Positions 42,437-50,847 of a DNA stretch of 64,000 nt are shown piece after piece (the first letter of the stretch is position 1; each line of letters opens with the position of its first letter). The position numbers and the translations under genes are program-made. Under the pieces are notes generated by a model. It saw nothing but the letters and a program-made list of their open reading frames with translations, had not been told where the DNA came from and ran no database searches. This DNA is from Candidatus Villigracilis adiacens (GTDB lineage Bacteria; Chloroflexota; Anaerolineae; Anaerolineales; Villigracilaceae): contig JADJBU010000001.1 of NCBI GenBank assembly GCA_016703605.1, positions 78,911 to 142,910 of the forward strand, read 5' to 3'.

Positions 42437-43960
42437 ATGAATTCTGCCGACATCCTCACCAAACGCGCACTGCTGACTCCCAACCGCGAAGCGTTGATCG
42501 AACTCGCGAACGGAGTCCATTACACCTATGCGGAATTAAATCAGCGCGCCAACCGCGCCGCGAATTTTCTGCGCGAGAGCTACAACTTGCAAAAAGGTGA
42601 CCGCGTGTCTATCTTGGCGCACAACAGCGTGGCTTATGTGGATCTGTTGTTTGGTCTGGCGAAGATCGGCGCGATCCTTGCTCCGCTCAATTGGCGGCTG
42701 ACCTCACGAGAGTTGACGTACATCGTCAATGACTGTCAACCCAAGGTGTTGATCGTCGGTACTGAATTTGTTTCGGTTTACAACGAGATGAAAGACTTCA
42801 TCCAGGTGGAGAAACTTATTTCGATTGATGGCGCGGATGTTTCAGGCGAAGCGTATGAACACTTGTTGAATCAAGCCTCGGCGGAGGAGCCGAAGCGCGT
42901 TGAAATTTCAGGCGATGACGCTGTTTGCATCCTCTACACCTCAGGCACAACGGGGCGTCCCAAAGGCGCGGTTCTTCCTCATCGACAGGTGGTGTGGAAC
43001 TCCATTAACACGGTTGTGTCTTGGGGCTTGAACGAAAAAGATATTTCACCGATCCTGACCCCCATGTTCCATTCGGGTGGATTGTTCGTTTTTCTTGTGC
43101 CGCTCTTTCACATCGGCGGCAAACTTTTGCTCGGACGCACCTTTGACCCTGATGCTTCACTGAAATTGATCGTGGACGAGAAATGCACGGTCATTCTAGG
43201 CGTGCCCACTCTCTTTCAAGTGTGGATGAACTCACCGCAATTTGCCAGTGCAGATTTTAGTCATGTGCGTTTCTTCATCAGCGGCGGCGCACCTTGTCCG
43301 CCTTCGTTGATAAAGGCATGGAGCGAAAAGAAGGGCATCGTCATGCGCCAGGGCTATGGTCTGACCGAAGTGGGAGTGAACTGCTTCTCGATGACCGATG
43401 AAGATGCGCTGCGCAAAGTCGGTTCGGTGGGGAAGCCTATTTTTCACAGTGAGATGCGTTTGGTGGATGAAGACTGCAAGGATGTTCCTGTCGGTTCGAC
43501 GGGTGAACTCATCATCAAAGGCGAGCATGTTTGTGTGGGCTACTGGAATAACGAAGAAGCCACGAAACAATCGCTCAAAGACGACTGGTTTCATACGGGT
43601 GACATGGCGCGCATGAATGAAGAAGGTTACTTCTATATTGCGGGTCGCTTCAAAGACATGATCATCAGCGGCGGCGAGAACGTCTATGCCGCCGAGGTGG
43701 AAGCCATCTTCCGCGAACATGATGCTGTTGCTGATGCGGCGTTGATCGGTCAGCCCGATGAAAAATGGGGCGAGGTGGGTGTGATGGTCGTGGCGTGCAA
43801 GCCGAATCAAAATGTAACAGCAGACGAGTTGTTGCAATTTTGCGCAGGACGCTTGGCAAAGTACAAAATTCCCAAGCGGGTCGAGTTTGTTGAGTCGCTG
43901 CCGTATTCACCATATGGAAAAGTGATCAAGGCAGAATTGAAGGCGAAGTTTATAAAGTGA
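42437..43960 (+). CDS. Acyl-CoA synthetase (AMP-forming), second copy
   Basis: This 507-residue adenylate-forming ligase has LYTSGTTGRPKGAVLPHRQV, QGYGLTEVG, WFHTGDMARMNEEGYFYIAG, and the catalytic lysine in YSPYGKVIKAELKAK. Its phosphate loop is the canonical form, unlike the FTGG version of the first ligase. Different acid specificities for the two ligases are likely but unknown. No Shine-Dalgarno is visible; the ATG closely follows the spacer repeat. Confidence 0.92.
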   Translation: MNSADILTKRALLTPNREALIELANGVHYTYAELNQRANRAANFLRESYNLQKGDRVSILAHNSVAYVDLLFGLAKIGAILAPLNWRLTSRELTYIVNDCQPKVLIVGTEFVSVYNEMKDFIQVEKLISIDGADVSGEAYEHLLNQASAEEPKRVEISGDDAVCILYTSGTTGRPKGAVLPHRQVVWNSINTVVSWGLNEKDISPILTPMFHSGGLFVFLVPLFHIGGKLLLGRTFDPDASLKLIVDEKCTVILGVPTLFQVWMNSPQFASADFSHVRFFISGGAPCPPSLIKAWSEKKGIVMRQGYGLTEVGVNCFSMTDEDALRKVGSVGKPIFHSEMRLVDEDCKDVPVGSTGELIIKGEHVCVGYWNNEEATKQSLKDDWFHTGDMARMNEEGYFYIAGRFKDMIISGGENVYAAEVEAIFREHDAVADAALIGQPDEKWGEVGVMVVACKPNQNVTADELLQFCAGRLAKYKIPKRVEFVESLPYSPYGKVIKAELKAKFIK

Positions 43961-43961
43961 T

Positions 43962-44012
43962 GAAAGAAAAAAGACGAAAGAATTTGGTTTCTTTCTTCTT
44001 ACATCTTTCGTT
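43962..44012. repeat. Intercistronic spacer (GAAAGA word class)
   Basis: A left arm GAAAGAAAAAAGACGAAAGA pairs imperfectly with a right arm TTTCTTTCTTC...CATCTTTCGTT. Words and layout are the same as in the spacer at 36863-36907, which shows that one word class is reused in the cluster. It ends 15 bp before the next ATG. Confidence 0.75.
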
Positions 44013-44026
44013 GAACGGAGAATTTC

Positions 44027-44830
44027 ATGCCGAAAATTAAAACCAACAACGTCGAACTCTATTACAAAGTTCACGGCGCGGGCAAACCGCTCGTGTTGAT
44101 CTCGGGTCTTGGCTATTCCAGTTGGCAGTGGCACAAGATGGTTCCACTATTGGCTGAGCATTTCCAAGTCATCACGTTTGATAATCGCGGCGTGGGGCAG
44201 AGTGATAAGCCAGCCGGTCCTTACACGGCTGCGATGCTTGCGCAGGATACGGTCGGATTGTTGGATGCGCTGAAGATCGACAAGGCAATTATCGCCGGTC
44301 ATTCGATGGGCGGGTTCATTGCTCAAGCCATCGCGTTGGATTTTCCGCAGAGAGTAGAAAAACTCATCCTGTGTTCGACCAACTTTGGGGGACCGAACCA
44401 TGTCCCGGTCACGCCGGAGGCGATGAAAGTCCTCACGGATGTAACCAGCGATGCGCTCACTCGTTTCAAGAATGGGCTTGGTGTGAGTACGGCTCCTGGT
44501 TGGTCTGAAAAAAATCCAGACATGATCGCAGAGTGGATTCAGTGGCGCGTGGCAAATCCCATCGAGCCGGTGCATTATCAAGCACAGATGGCAATCGGAT
44601 TAAGTCTGATGCCTGAAGCCGCCGCCTTTGAAAACAAACTATCGCGCCTCAACATCCCGACCCTCATCCTGTTCGGCGCACACGACAAAGTGGTACCACC
44701 CGCCAACGCAGACTTGCTCTCGAAAAAAATTGCGGGCAGCATGGTTGTTATTTTTTCCGATGCGGGGCATTTCTTCCCAATTGAAATTGCGGAAGCCGCC
44801 TCGCACGCGATCACGGATTTTGCAGCATAA
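44027..44830 (+). CDS. Alpha/beta hydrolase
   Basis: This 267-residue hydrolase has the oxyanion region LVLISGLGYSSWQW, FDNRGVGQSDKP, and nucleophile Ser93 in AGHSMGGF. The acid region reads LFGAHDKVVPP and the catalytic His lies in DAGHFFPIE. It resembles 3-oxoadipate enol-lactonase-type hydrolases in length and motif spacing. Possible roles are thioester or ester hydrolysis, or lactone opening, in the acyl-CoA pathway. GGAG precedes the ATG. Confidence 0.88.
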   Translation: MPKIKTNNVELYYKVHGAGKPLVLISGLGYSSWQWHKMVPLLAEHFQVITFDNRGVGQSDKPAGPYTAAMLAQDTVGLLDALKIDKAIIAGHSMGGFIAQAIALDFPQRVEKLILCSTNFGGPNHVPVTPEAMKVLTDVTSDALTRFKNGLGVSTAPGWSEKNPDMIAEWIQWRVANPIEPVHYQAQMAIGLSLMPEAAAFENKLSRLNIPTLILFGAHDKVVPPANADLLSKKIAGSMVVIFSDAGHFFPIEIAEAASHAITDFAA

Positions 44831-44883
44831 GAGGCGTTCTCTTGTGCTGATAATCGAACCATAATTCAAAGGAGAAGAATAAG

Positions 44884-46266
44884 ATGAAAGTTTTACGCAC
44901 GCTCGCTTTCTTGCTTGTAGCCACCTCGCTCGTCTTGGCTGCTTGCGCCCCCGCTGCGACGGAAGTTCCCGTTGAAGCCACCGAAGCCCCCGCGACTGAA
45001 GAAGTCGCAACCGAGGCTCCTGCTGCCACGGAAGAACCTGTTGCTGGCTTGACCTGCGCTGAGCCGATCAAAGTCGGTCTCATTACCGATGCTTCCGGCG
45101 CGCTCGCCATCTACGGCGCTCATATTTTGCGCTCCTTCATGCTTGGCATGGAATATGCCACTGGCGCTCCCGGCTCTGCTGGTGAAAAGTTCGACTTCAC
45201 CCAGACTCAGGAAAACACCTTCAAGATTGACGACTGTGAGATTCAGGTTTTCGTCCGCGATGATGCCAGCAACCCTGAAAACACCGCCACCGTTGCGCGT
45301 GAATTGATCGACGTTGAAGGCGTGAACATTCTCGTGGGCACCGTCTCTTCCGGCGCGACCGCCACCCTGCAGGGCATTGCGCTCGAAAGCGGCATCCCGC
45401 TCATTGTGGCTCCTGCCGCGGCGAATGACATCACCGGCGTGAACTTCAACGAATTCACCTTCCGCACCAGCCGCAACAACTATCAGGATGCGATGAACGA
45501 ATGTATCGCGCTCACCCAGCAGTATTCGACCTTCGTCCAGATCGCGCCTGACTATGCGTTTGGACAGGGTTCCGCCGCTGCCTTCCGAGATGCCTGCTCC
45601 CTCGAAGGAGCCGAATTCGTCGCTGACGATATTTTCGCTCCGCTCGACACCACCGACTTCACCCCGTACATGGAACAGATCGCCAACTCCGGCGCAGAAG
45701 CCTACATCGTGACCTGGGCTGGTTCCGGCTTCGTCTCTTTGGTGCAGGCTGCCAAGGATCAGGGCGTGACCGAATCCATGGCGCTCGGTGCGACCTTCAT
45801 TGATAACGTTCTCATGCCGACCTTCTTCGCGAATGCCGTTGGCACCACCGCGGGCATTCTGTATCACTACAGCGCCCCGCAGAACGATATCAATGCCTGG
45901 CTGGTGGAAAACACCAAGACTCGCTATGGTGTGAACCCCGACCTGTTCGATGCCGATGGCATGAACGCCGCCATCTTCGCTGTGGAAGCTATCAAAGCAA
46001 CCAACGGCGATGTGAGTGGTGAAGCGCTCAAGGCTGCCATGGAAGGCATGGAATTTGAAGGACCCAAGGGCACCATCTACATCCGCCCTGAAGATCATGT
46101 TGCCATCCAGGACATGTACATCCTCAAACTGGTCAACGTGACCGATCCCGAAGCCGCCTTCTACGAATATGTTGACACCTCCCGCCCCGAACCGCCTTGC
46201 TTGCTCCCCGAAGCGTTGAAAGATCGCTGCGGTGGTCTGCCCTACGGCTCCCTGAGCGGACAGTAA
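44884..46266 (+). CDS. Branched-chain-amino-acid-type ABC transporter substrate-binding lipoprotein (LivJ/K-like)
   Basis: This 460-residue lipoprotein has lipobox LAAC (Cys21) and a long Ala/Thr/Glu/Pro linker (about residues 22-55). A type-1 periplasmic-binding fold follows (IKVGLITDASGALAIYGAHI, GVNILVGTVSSGATATLQGI). Despite the name, this family also binds aromatic acids, amides and other carboxylates. The presence of two CoA ligases upstream makes a carboxylic acid ligand plausible. AAAGGAG is 9 bp upstream. Confidence 0.9.
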   Translation: MKVLRTLAFLLVATSLVLAACAPAATEVPVEATEAPATEEVATEAPAATEEPVAGLTCAEPIKVGLITDASGALAIYGAHILRSFMLGMEYATGAPGSAGEKFDFTQTQENTFKIDDCEIQVFVRDDASNPENTATVARELIDVEGVNILVGTVSSGATATLQGIALESGIPLIVAPAAANDITGVNFNEFTFRTSRNNYQDAMNECIALTQQYSTFVQIAPDYAFGQGSAAAFRDACSLEGAEFVADDIFAPLDTTDFTPYMEQIANSGAEAYIVTWAGSGFVSLVQAAKDQGVTESMALGATFIDNVLMPTFFANAVGTTAGILYHYSAPQNDINAWLVENTKTRYGVNPDLFDADGMNAAIFAVEAIKATNGDVSGEALKAAMEGMEFEGPKGTIYIRPEDHVAIQDMYILKLVNVTDPEAAFYEYVDTSRPEPPCLLPEALKDRCGGLPYGSLSGQ

Positions 46267-46325
46267 TTCCGCACTACAATGAGTGACTGGGATTTGTGAG
46301 AGTTTCAGTCACTCAATTTCGACCG

Positions 46326-46377
46326 GACGACAGACCATGGACGATGGATCTTAAACCTTCGTCCATGGTTCATCGTC
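46326..46377. repeat. Intercistronic hairpin spacer (CCATGGACGA word class)
   Basis: Two 19-nt arms (GACGACAGACCATGGACGA and complement with two to three mismatches) enclose a 14-nt loop. A further ATCGTC word trails it. The spacer lies between the binding-protein and ATPase genes of the transporter. Confidence 0.8.
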
Positions 46378-46400
46378 AATCGTCACATCTGGAAGGCATT

Positions 46401-47171
46401 ATGGATAACGAGATTATTTTCGAAACCCAAAACCTGACCAAGCAATTCGGCGCGCTCGTGGCTGTAGATAGTGTGAGCATCAAAGTCCGCAAGAACTCAT
46501 TACATGCCATTATTGGTCCCAATGGGGCTGGCAAGACCACATTTTTTAATTTACTCAGCGGAAACATCGAACCCACCAGCGGCAAGGTCATCTTTAAAGG
46601 ACGGGACATCACCCATCAACCCGTTCATAAAACGATTCACTATGGCATCGGGCGTTCCTTCCAGATCACGAACATTTTTCCCAACCTCACTGTCTTTGAA
46701 AATATTCGTCTTGCCGCCCAAGCATTAGGGCGGGATAATTTCAAATTTTGGCAGCCTGCTTCTCGTTTCAAATCCTACGAAGCGCGGACGTTGGACGTCA
46801 TCGAAAAAGTTGGCTTGAAAGACCGTGTTCACACCCTGGCGCGGACTCTTCCGCACGGCGACCAACGCAAATTGGAACTCGGCATGATCCTCGCGCCCGA
46901 CCCCGAAGTGCTGCTGCTCGATGAACCCACCGCAGGCATGGCTTCGGAGCAAGTGCCTGAATTGATCGAATTGATTCAAGGCATCCAAAAAGCGGGCAAT
47001 AAAACCGTCATGCTTGTGGAACACAACATGAACGTGGTCATGAGCGTCTCCGACCAGATCACGGTCATGCATCAGGGCAAAGTCCTTGCGGAAGGCACTC
47101 CCTCCGAGATCGCCGCAAACAAAGAAGTGCAAACCGCCTATCTTGGTGGGTTGTACGAATTGAATGTGTAA
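46401..47171 (+). CDS. livG: ABC transporter ATP-binding protein, LivG type
   Basis: This 256-residue ATPase shows Walker A GPNGAGKTT, Q-loop IGRSFQITNIFPNLTV, Walker B VLLLDEPTAGM and H-loop LVEHNM. The signature region reads LPHGDQRKLELG instead of LSGGQ, a variant often seen in LivG. GGAAGG precedes the ATG at 46401; a frame from 46296 runs through the spacer and is not used. Confidence 0.93.
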   Translation: MDNEIIFETQNLTKQFGALVAVDSVSIKVRKNSLHAIIGPNGAGKTTFFNLLSGNIEPTSGKVIFKGRDITHQPVHKTIHYGIGRSFQITNIFPNLTVFENIRLAAQALGRDNFKFWQPASRFKSYEARTLDVIEKVGLKDRVHTLARTLPHGDQRKLELGMILAPDPEVLLLDEPTAGMASEQVPELIELIQGIQKAGNKTVMLVEHNMNVVMSVSDQITVMHQGKVLAEGTPSEIAANKEVQTAYLGGLYELNV

Positions 47172-47172
47172 G

Positions 47173-47249
47173 GTGGTTGACAGTTGGTGGTTGAGAGTTG
47201 GCAGCAAACCTTAACCGTCAACCGCCAACCATCTACTACCAACAACCTG
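47173..47249. repeat. Intercistronic spacer (GGTTGACAGTTGG word class)
   Basis: The left half repeats GGTGGTTGA and AGTTGG words. The right half has complementary GTCAACCGCCAACCA and ACCAACAACC. This matches the class at 38457-38523. It lies between livG and livF. Confidence 0.75.
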
Positions 47250-47256
47250 AGGTCAA

Positions 47257-47961
47257 ATGGAAAACATCCTCGACGTACAGAACATCCATACCTTTATTGG
47301 GCAGTATCACATCTTGCAAGGGGTAAACGTGCGTGTGCCGAAAGGCTCAATCGTTGCTCTGCTTGGGCGTAACGGCGCAGGCAAGACCACCACACTCAAA
47401 TCCATTTTGGGATTAACTCCGCCACGCGAAGGCAAGGTCATTTTCAATGGACAGGAAGTGAACGGCTTGCGTTCCTTCGATATTGCCAACATGGGCATTG
47501 GTTTTGTCCCTGAACATCGTGCCATTTTCCGTGACCTGAGCGTGGAAGAAAATCTCAAGATCGCCGAACGCAAAAAGGGAGATTACCTCCGCAAGCGCGA
47601 TTTTATTTTCGATCTATTTCCCGACCTCAAACGCCTCATTGCTTTGCCAGGAACGAGTCTTTCTGGCGGACAACAACAGATGCTTGCCATCGCTCGTGCG
47701 CTCGTGCCAGATAACCAACTGCTGCTGATCGACGAACCCAGCGAAGGTCTTGCGCCAGTTATCATCGAATCGATGATGTCTGCCATTCGTGAACTTGCCA
47801 AAGAATCAACCGTCATTCTCGTGGAGCAAAATTTCCTTGTTGCCAGTCAACTGGCTGAATACTATGTCATCATCGAAGAAGGGCGCTCGGTGCAGGATGG
47901 CAAAATGAAAGACCTCGCCGCTGACAAAGCCGCCATTCATCGTTTCTTGGGAGCCGCATAA
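47257..47961 (+). CDS. livF: ABC transporter ATP-binding protein, LivF type
   Basis: This 234-residue ATPase has Walker A GRNGAGKTT, signature LSGGQQQM, Walker B LLIDEPSEGLAP and H-loop LVEQNF, with the short C-terminus typical of LivF. It forms the ATPase heterodimer with LivG. The next gene starts 1 bp after its stop. Confidence 0.93.
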   Translation: MENILDVQNIHTFIGQYHILQGVNVRVPKGSIVALLGRNGAGKTTTLKSILGLTPPREGKVIFNGQEVNGLRSFDIANMGIGFVPEHRAIFRDLSVEENLKIAERKKGDYLRKRDFIFDLFPDLKRLIALPGTSLSGGQQQMLAIARALVPDNQLLLIDEPSEGLAPVIIESMMSAIRELAKESTVILVEQNFLVASQLAEYYVIIEEGRSVQDGKMKDLAADKAAIHRFLGAA

Positions 47962-47962
47962 C

Positions 47963-49507
47963 ATGAACTCCTTCCTTCGCAAGAACATTGTCATGCTCGT
48001 GGCTGTCCTCATCATGGCAGCCTTTCTTATCGCTGCCGCGCAAGGCATGGAGAAACAAGATTTCGTCATCACGCTATTGCGTGGTCTCGCGGTTGGCTCC
48101 ATCACCTTCCTCGTTGCTTCGGGCTTTTCGCTCATCTTCGGTCTGCTGGATGTGCTCAACCTCGCGCACGGCACACTCTTCATGATCGGCGCGTATCTCG
48201 GTTGGACGGTTGTCGTCCGCCCCGATACGTTTGTGGATATGTTGACTCCGCTGGCGTTGATCGTTTCGGGGTTTGCGCTTGGGGATGTGTACCCGCTTCT
48301 CGCTAGCCGAATCAGGCTCGGCTTAAGTATGAGGCGGATTCTCCCCTGGGGCATGATCCTCGTCTCCATCCTCCTCTTCGGCTTTATCCTGCCGCGCTAT
48401 CCCATCGCCATCTGGGATGTGGGTAACTATGGACAAAGCCCCGTCACCTTTGCCTTCATGGCGGACTCGGGCGCGCGCCTGCCTGTGCAGCCCGCCGCAT
48501 TCACTGAAATTTCCGCGCCGCTCGCAGTGATCGGTTTACTCCTTGCCAGCATCCTCGGCGCGTTTGGCATTTCCTTGTTTGACAATACTCCGCGCACCGT
48601 GCGCTTGAGTTGGAAGAATTTTGTCAGCATTGCAGTGGCGTTGGTTGTTGCATTGGTTGGCTTGATCTTCAATGACCAACTCAGCGCGTTCTTTTATTGC
48701 TTGAATTCCAATTGGTTGTTCTTTATTGCGGTGCTGGTTGCCACTCTAAGCGGAGTTGCCCTCGGCGGTCTGATGGAAGCCACACTCATTCGTCCGCTGT
48801 ATAGCCGCCCGATCTATCAATTAATGCTCACGCTCGGCATGAGCGCCATAGGCATTGAAATGGTGCGTGCCATTTGGGGGCGCCCTGAGTTTGTGATGCC
48901 CAAACCTGCTTTCTTCAATGGCGGCGGTGAAGCCTGCCCAGCCACAAACTTCGCCGATTGGTGGACGAATCACTGTTCAACGATCTTGCTTTTTGAAGGG
49001 CGCGTGCGTGTGTATAACGAAATTTTTATTCCGCTCGTTGGGCTGGTTGTGCTGATCTCAATTTGGATTTTGCTGCAGCGCACCCGCCTGGGTATGATCA
49101 TTCGCGCAGGCGTGCAAGATAGCCAGATGGTGGAAGCGCTCGGCATCAACGTCCGCCGTGTGTTCACCATGGTGTTCGCGTTGGGTGTAGGTCTCGCTGC
49201 GTTGGGAGGTGTATTGGGCGCGCCGTCCACCGGTTTGTCGAATGTGATGGGGGAGAGTCTCCTGCTCAATGCACTTATCGCTCTCGCCATCGGCGGGTTG
49301 ACCAGTTACCCGGGCGCCGCGCTGGGCTCGGTCATTGTAGGTATGATCCAGCAGTTCATCATCAAATACGGGCAGATCGGTATTGTCATCCCGTTCACCG
49401 ATATCATCTTCAAACCCACCCCGCCGCTTGTGCCTGCTTCAACCGTGTTGTTGATGGTGATCGTTCTGCTTATTTTGCCGAACGGCTTGCTTGGTAAAAA
49501 GGAATAA
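47963..49507 (+). CDS. livH: ABC transporter permease, LivH type, with a large inserted membrane segment
   Basis: This 514-residue permease is far longer than the usual 290-310 residues. The N-terminal part (SGFSLIFGLLDVLNLAHGTL) and the C-terminal part (LMEATLIRPLYSRPIYQLML, GINVRRVFTMVFALGVGLAA) are normal LivH. Between them, about residues 86-260 form an extra stretch with some four or five hydrophobic helices. The frame is intact throughout, so this looks like a real insertion. Similar extended LivH proteins may exist in relatives; this could not be checked. Confidence 0.88.
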   Translation: MNSFLRKNIVMLVAVLIMAAFLIAAAQGMEKQDFVITLLRGLAVGSITFLVASGFSLIFGLLDVLNLAHGTLFMIGAYLGWTVVVRPDTFVDMLTPLALIVSGFALGDVYPLLASRIRLGLSMRRILPWGMILVSILLFGFILPRYPIAIWDVGNYGQSPVTFAFMADSGARLPVQPAAFTEISAPLAVIGLLLASILGAFGISLFDNTPRTVRLSWKNFVSIAVALVVALVGLIFNDQLSAFFYCLNSNWLFFIAVLVATLSGVALGGLMEATLIRPLYSRPIYQLMLTLGMSAIGIEMVRAIWGRPEFVMPKPAFFNGGGEACPATNFADWWTNHCSTILLFEGRVRVYNEIFIPLVGLVVLISIWILLQRTRLGMIIRAGVQDSQMVEALGINVRRVFTMVFALGVGLAALGGVLGAPSTGLSNVMGESLLLNALIALAIGGLTSYPGAALGSVIVGMIQQFIIKYGQIGIVIPFTDIIFKPTPPLVPASTVLLMVIVLLILPNGLLGKKE

Positions 49508-49514
49508 ACAAGCC

Positions 49515-50552
49515 ATGAAAACATTCTTTAATTCCAATCGCGGTGCGTTTATTACTCTGCTCCTTTTGATCCTTCTACCGTTCATCATCGGCTTATTCGA
49601 TGGCGCGTCGCCTGCCACGGTCTTTGTCAACGGCAGCGGACAGTCGAAATTCATTCAAGGTCTTGCCATTGAGATCTTCATCCTTGCCATCTATGCCATC
49701 AGTTTCGATTTGATCTTCGGCATCACAGGTATGCTGTCTTTTGGACATTCGCTATTTTATGGTGTCGGTGCATACACGACCGGCATTGCCATGAAAAGTT
49801 TTGGCTTGCCATTATTGCCCACCTTTGGTTTGGTGCTTGTCGCTGCCGTCGTACAGGCGATTTTGTTTGCCTTGGTTTTGCCGCGTGTGAAGGGCATTAC
49901 TTTTGCGCTGGTCACACTGGGGCTTGGCTCGGTCTTCCACATTCTGGTTATGTCCAGTGAGTTTGGTCCCTACACTGGCGCGGATGTCGGCTTGCAGGGG
50001 GTCATTACCCCTGCGTTCATCAGCCCTGCCAATGAACGCTTGCGTTTTTATTTTGTGATGCTGGCAGTGATGGTGTTGGTCTATCTGGTCTATCAACGCT
50101 TTGTCACGTCACCAACGGGACGGGTGTGTGTGGCGATCCGCGAGAATGAAGGACGCGCCCGCATGTTGGGATACAACACCTTCTACTTCAAATTTGTCGC
50201 GCTTCTGCTTTCATCTTTCACAGCGGCATTGGCGGGTTTCTTCCACACCTTGTATCAACCCATTGTCAGCCCGAACGTGGCGGGCATGGGCTTCACCGTC
50301 ACTGCCTTGCTGATAGTTTTGATTGGCGGCGTGGGCACGCTCAACGGCGCATTCGTTGGGGCACTCATCTACCGTCTGCTCGATTACGGTCTGCGACGGT
50401 ACATTGGCGAAAGCGCCAGTTTCATCAACGGCGCGATCTATGTATTGTTTGTGCTCTTCGTTCCGTATGGAATTGTGGGCACATGGCGTTTGAAATCTCT
50501 GCAAATGAAGCAGGGCTGGGAGCGGCTGTTGGGATGTTTAGTCGATAAATGA
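49515..50552 (+). CDS. livM: ABC transporter permease, LivM type
   Basis: This 345-residue permease has about nine helices and the LivM signature region YAISFDLIFGITGMLSFGHS and AIRENEGRARMLGYNTFYFK. It completes the five-part transporter. The ATG at 49515 is 7 bp after the livH stop; the frame from 49491 overlaps livH and is less likely. Confidence 0.92.
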   Translation: MKTFFNSNRGAFITLLLLILLPFIIGLFDGASPATVFVNGSGQSKFIQGLAIEIFILAIYAISFDLIFGITGMLSFGHSLFYGVGAYTTGIAMKSFGLPLLPTFGLVLVAAVVQAILFALVLPRVKGITFALVTLGLGSVFHILVMSSEFGPYTGADVGLQGVITPAFISPANERLRFYFVMLAVMVLVYLVYQRFVTSPTGRVCVAIRENEGRARMLGYNTFYFKFVALLLSSFTAALAGFFHTLYQPIVSPNVAGMGFTVTALLIVLIGGVGTLNGAFVGALIYRLLDYGLRRYIGESASFINGAIYVLFVLFVPYGIVGTWRLKSLQMKQGWERLLGCLVDK

Positions 50553-50767
50553 TTGAAAACGAGCTCTGATTTAATCAGGGTTCGTCTTTGTTTACATCAT
50601 CAATTTATGATGATATTACAGTGCCTCTGCCAAATGGGGGATATCTCTGTCAAATCCATGATGGCGTAGGATAACTTGACGTTTCGTGCATGGTTATTGA
50701 AATATGTCGACACTTGCATCAAACTCTGACGCTTCGATAAGCTCAGTACTCCGCCTTTGGGCTGGAG

Positions 50768-50814
50768 TTAGCTTGTATAATTACGCAATAAAATTGCGTA
50801 ATTATACAAGCTAA
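50768..50814. repeat. Perfect 22-bp inverted repeat with 3-nt loop
   Basis: TTAGCTTGTATAATTACGCA and two more bases pair perfectly with their complement around a central AAA. It is AT-rich, without a T-tail. It lies in the gap between the livM gene and the ISAs1 element, 33 bp from the IS end. The preceding gap (50553-50767) holds a small CTGATTTAATCAG hairpin soon after livM and no gene. Confidence 0.9.
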
Positions 50815-50847
50815 AATTCGTAACTACACAGTGAATTTTAGATAAAG

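Noticed and set aside
45000..46098. A 401-codon minus-strand frame opposite the LivJ-like gene.
   Set aside because: It is a mirror frame caused by the codon pattern of the real gene. The plus-strand protein has a signal peptide, lipobox and family motifs.
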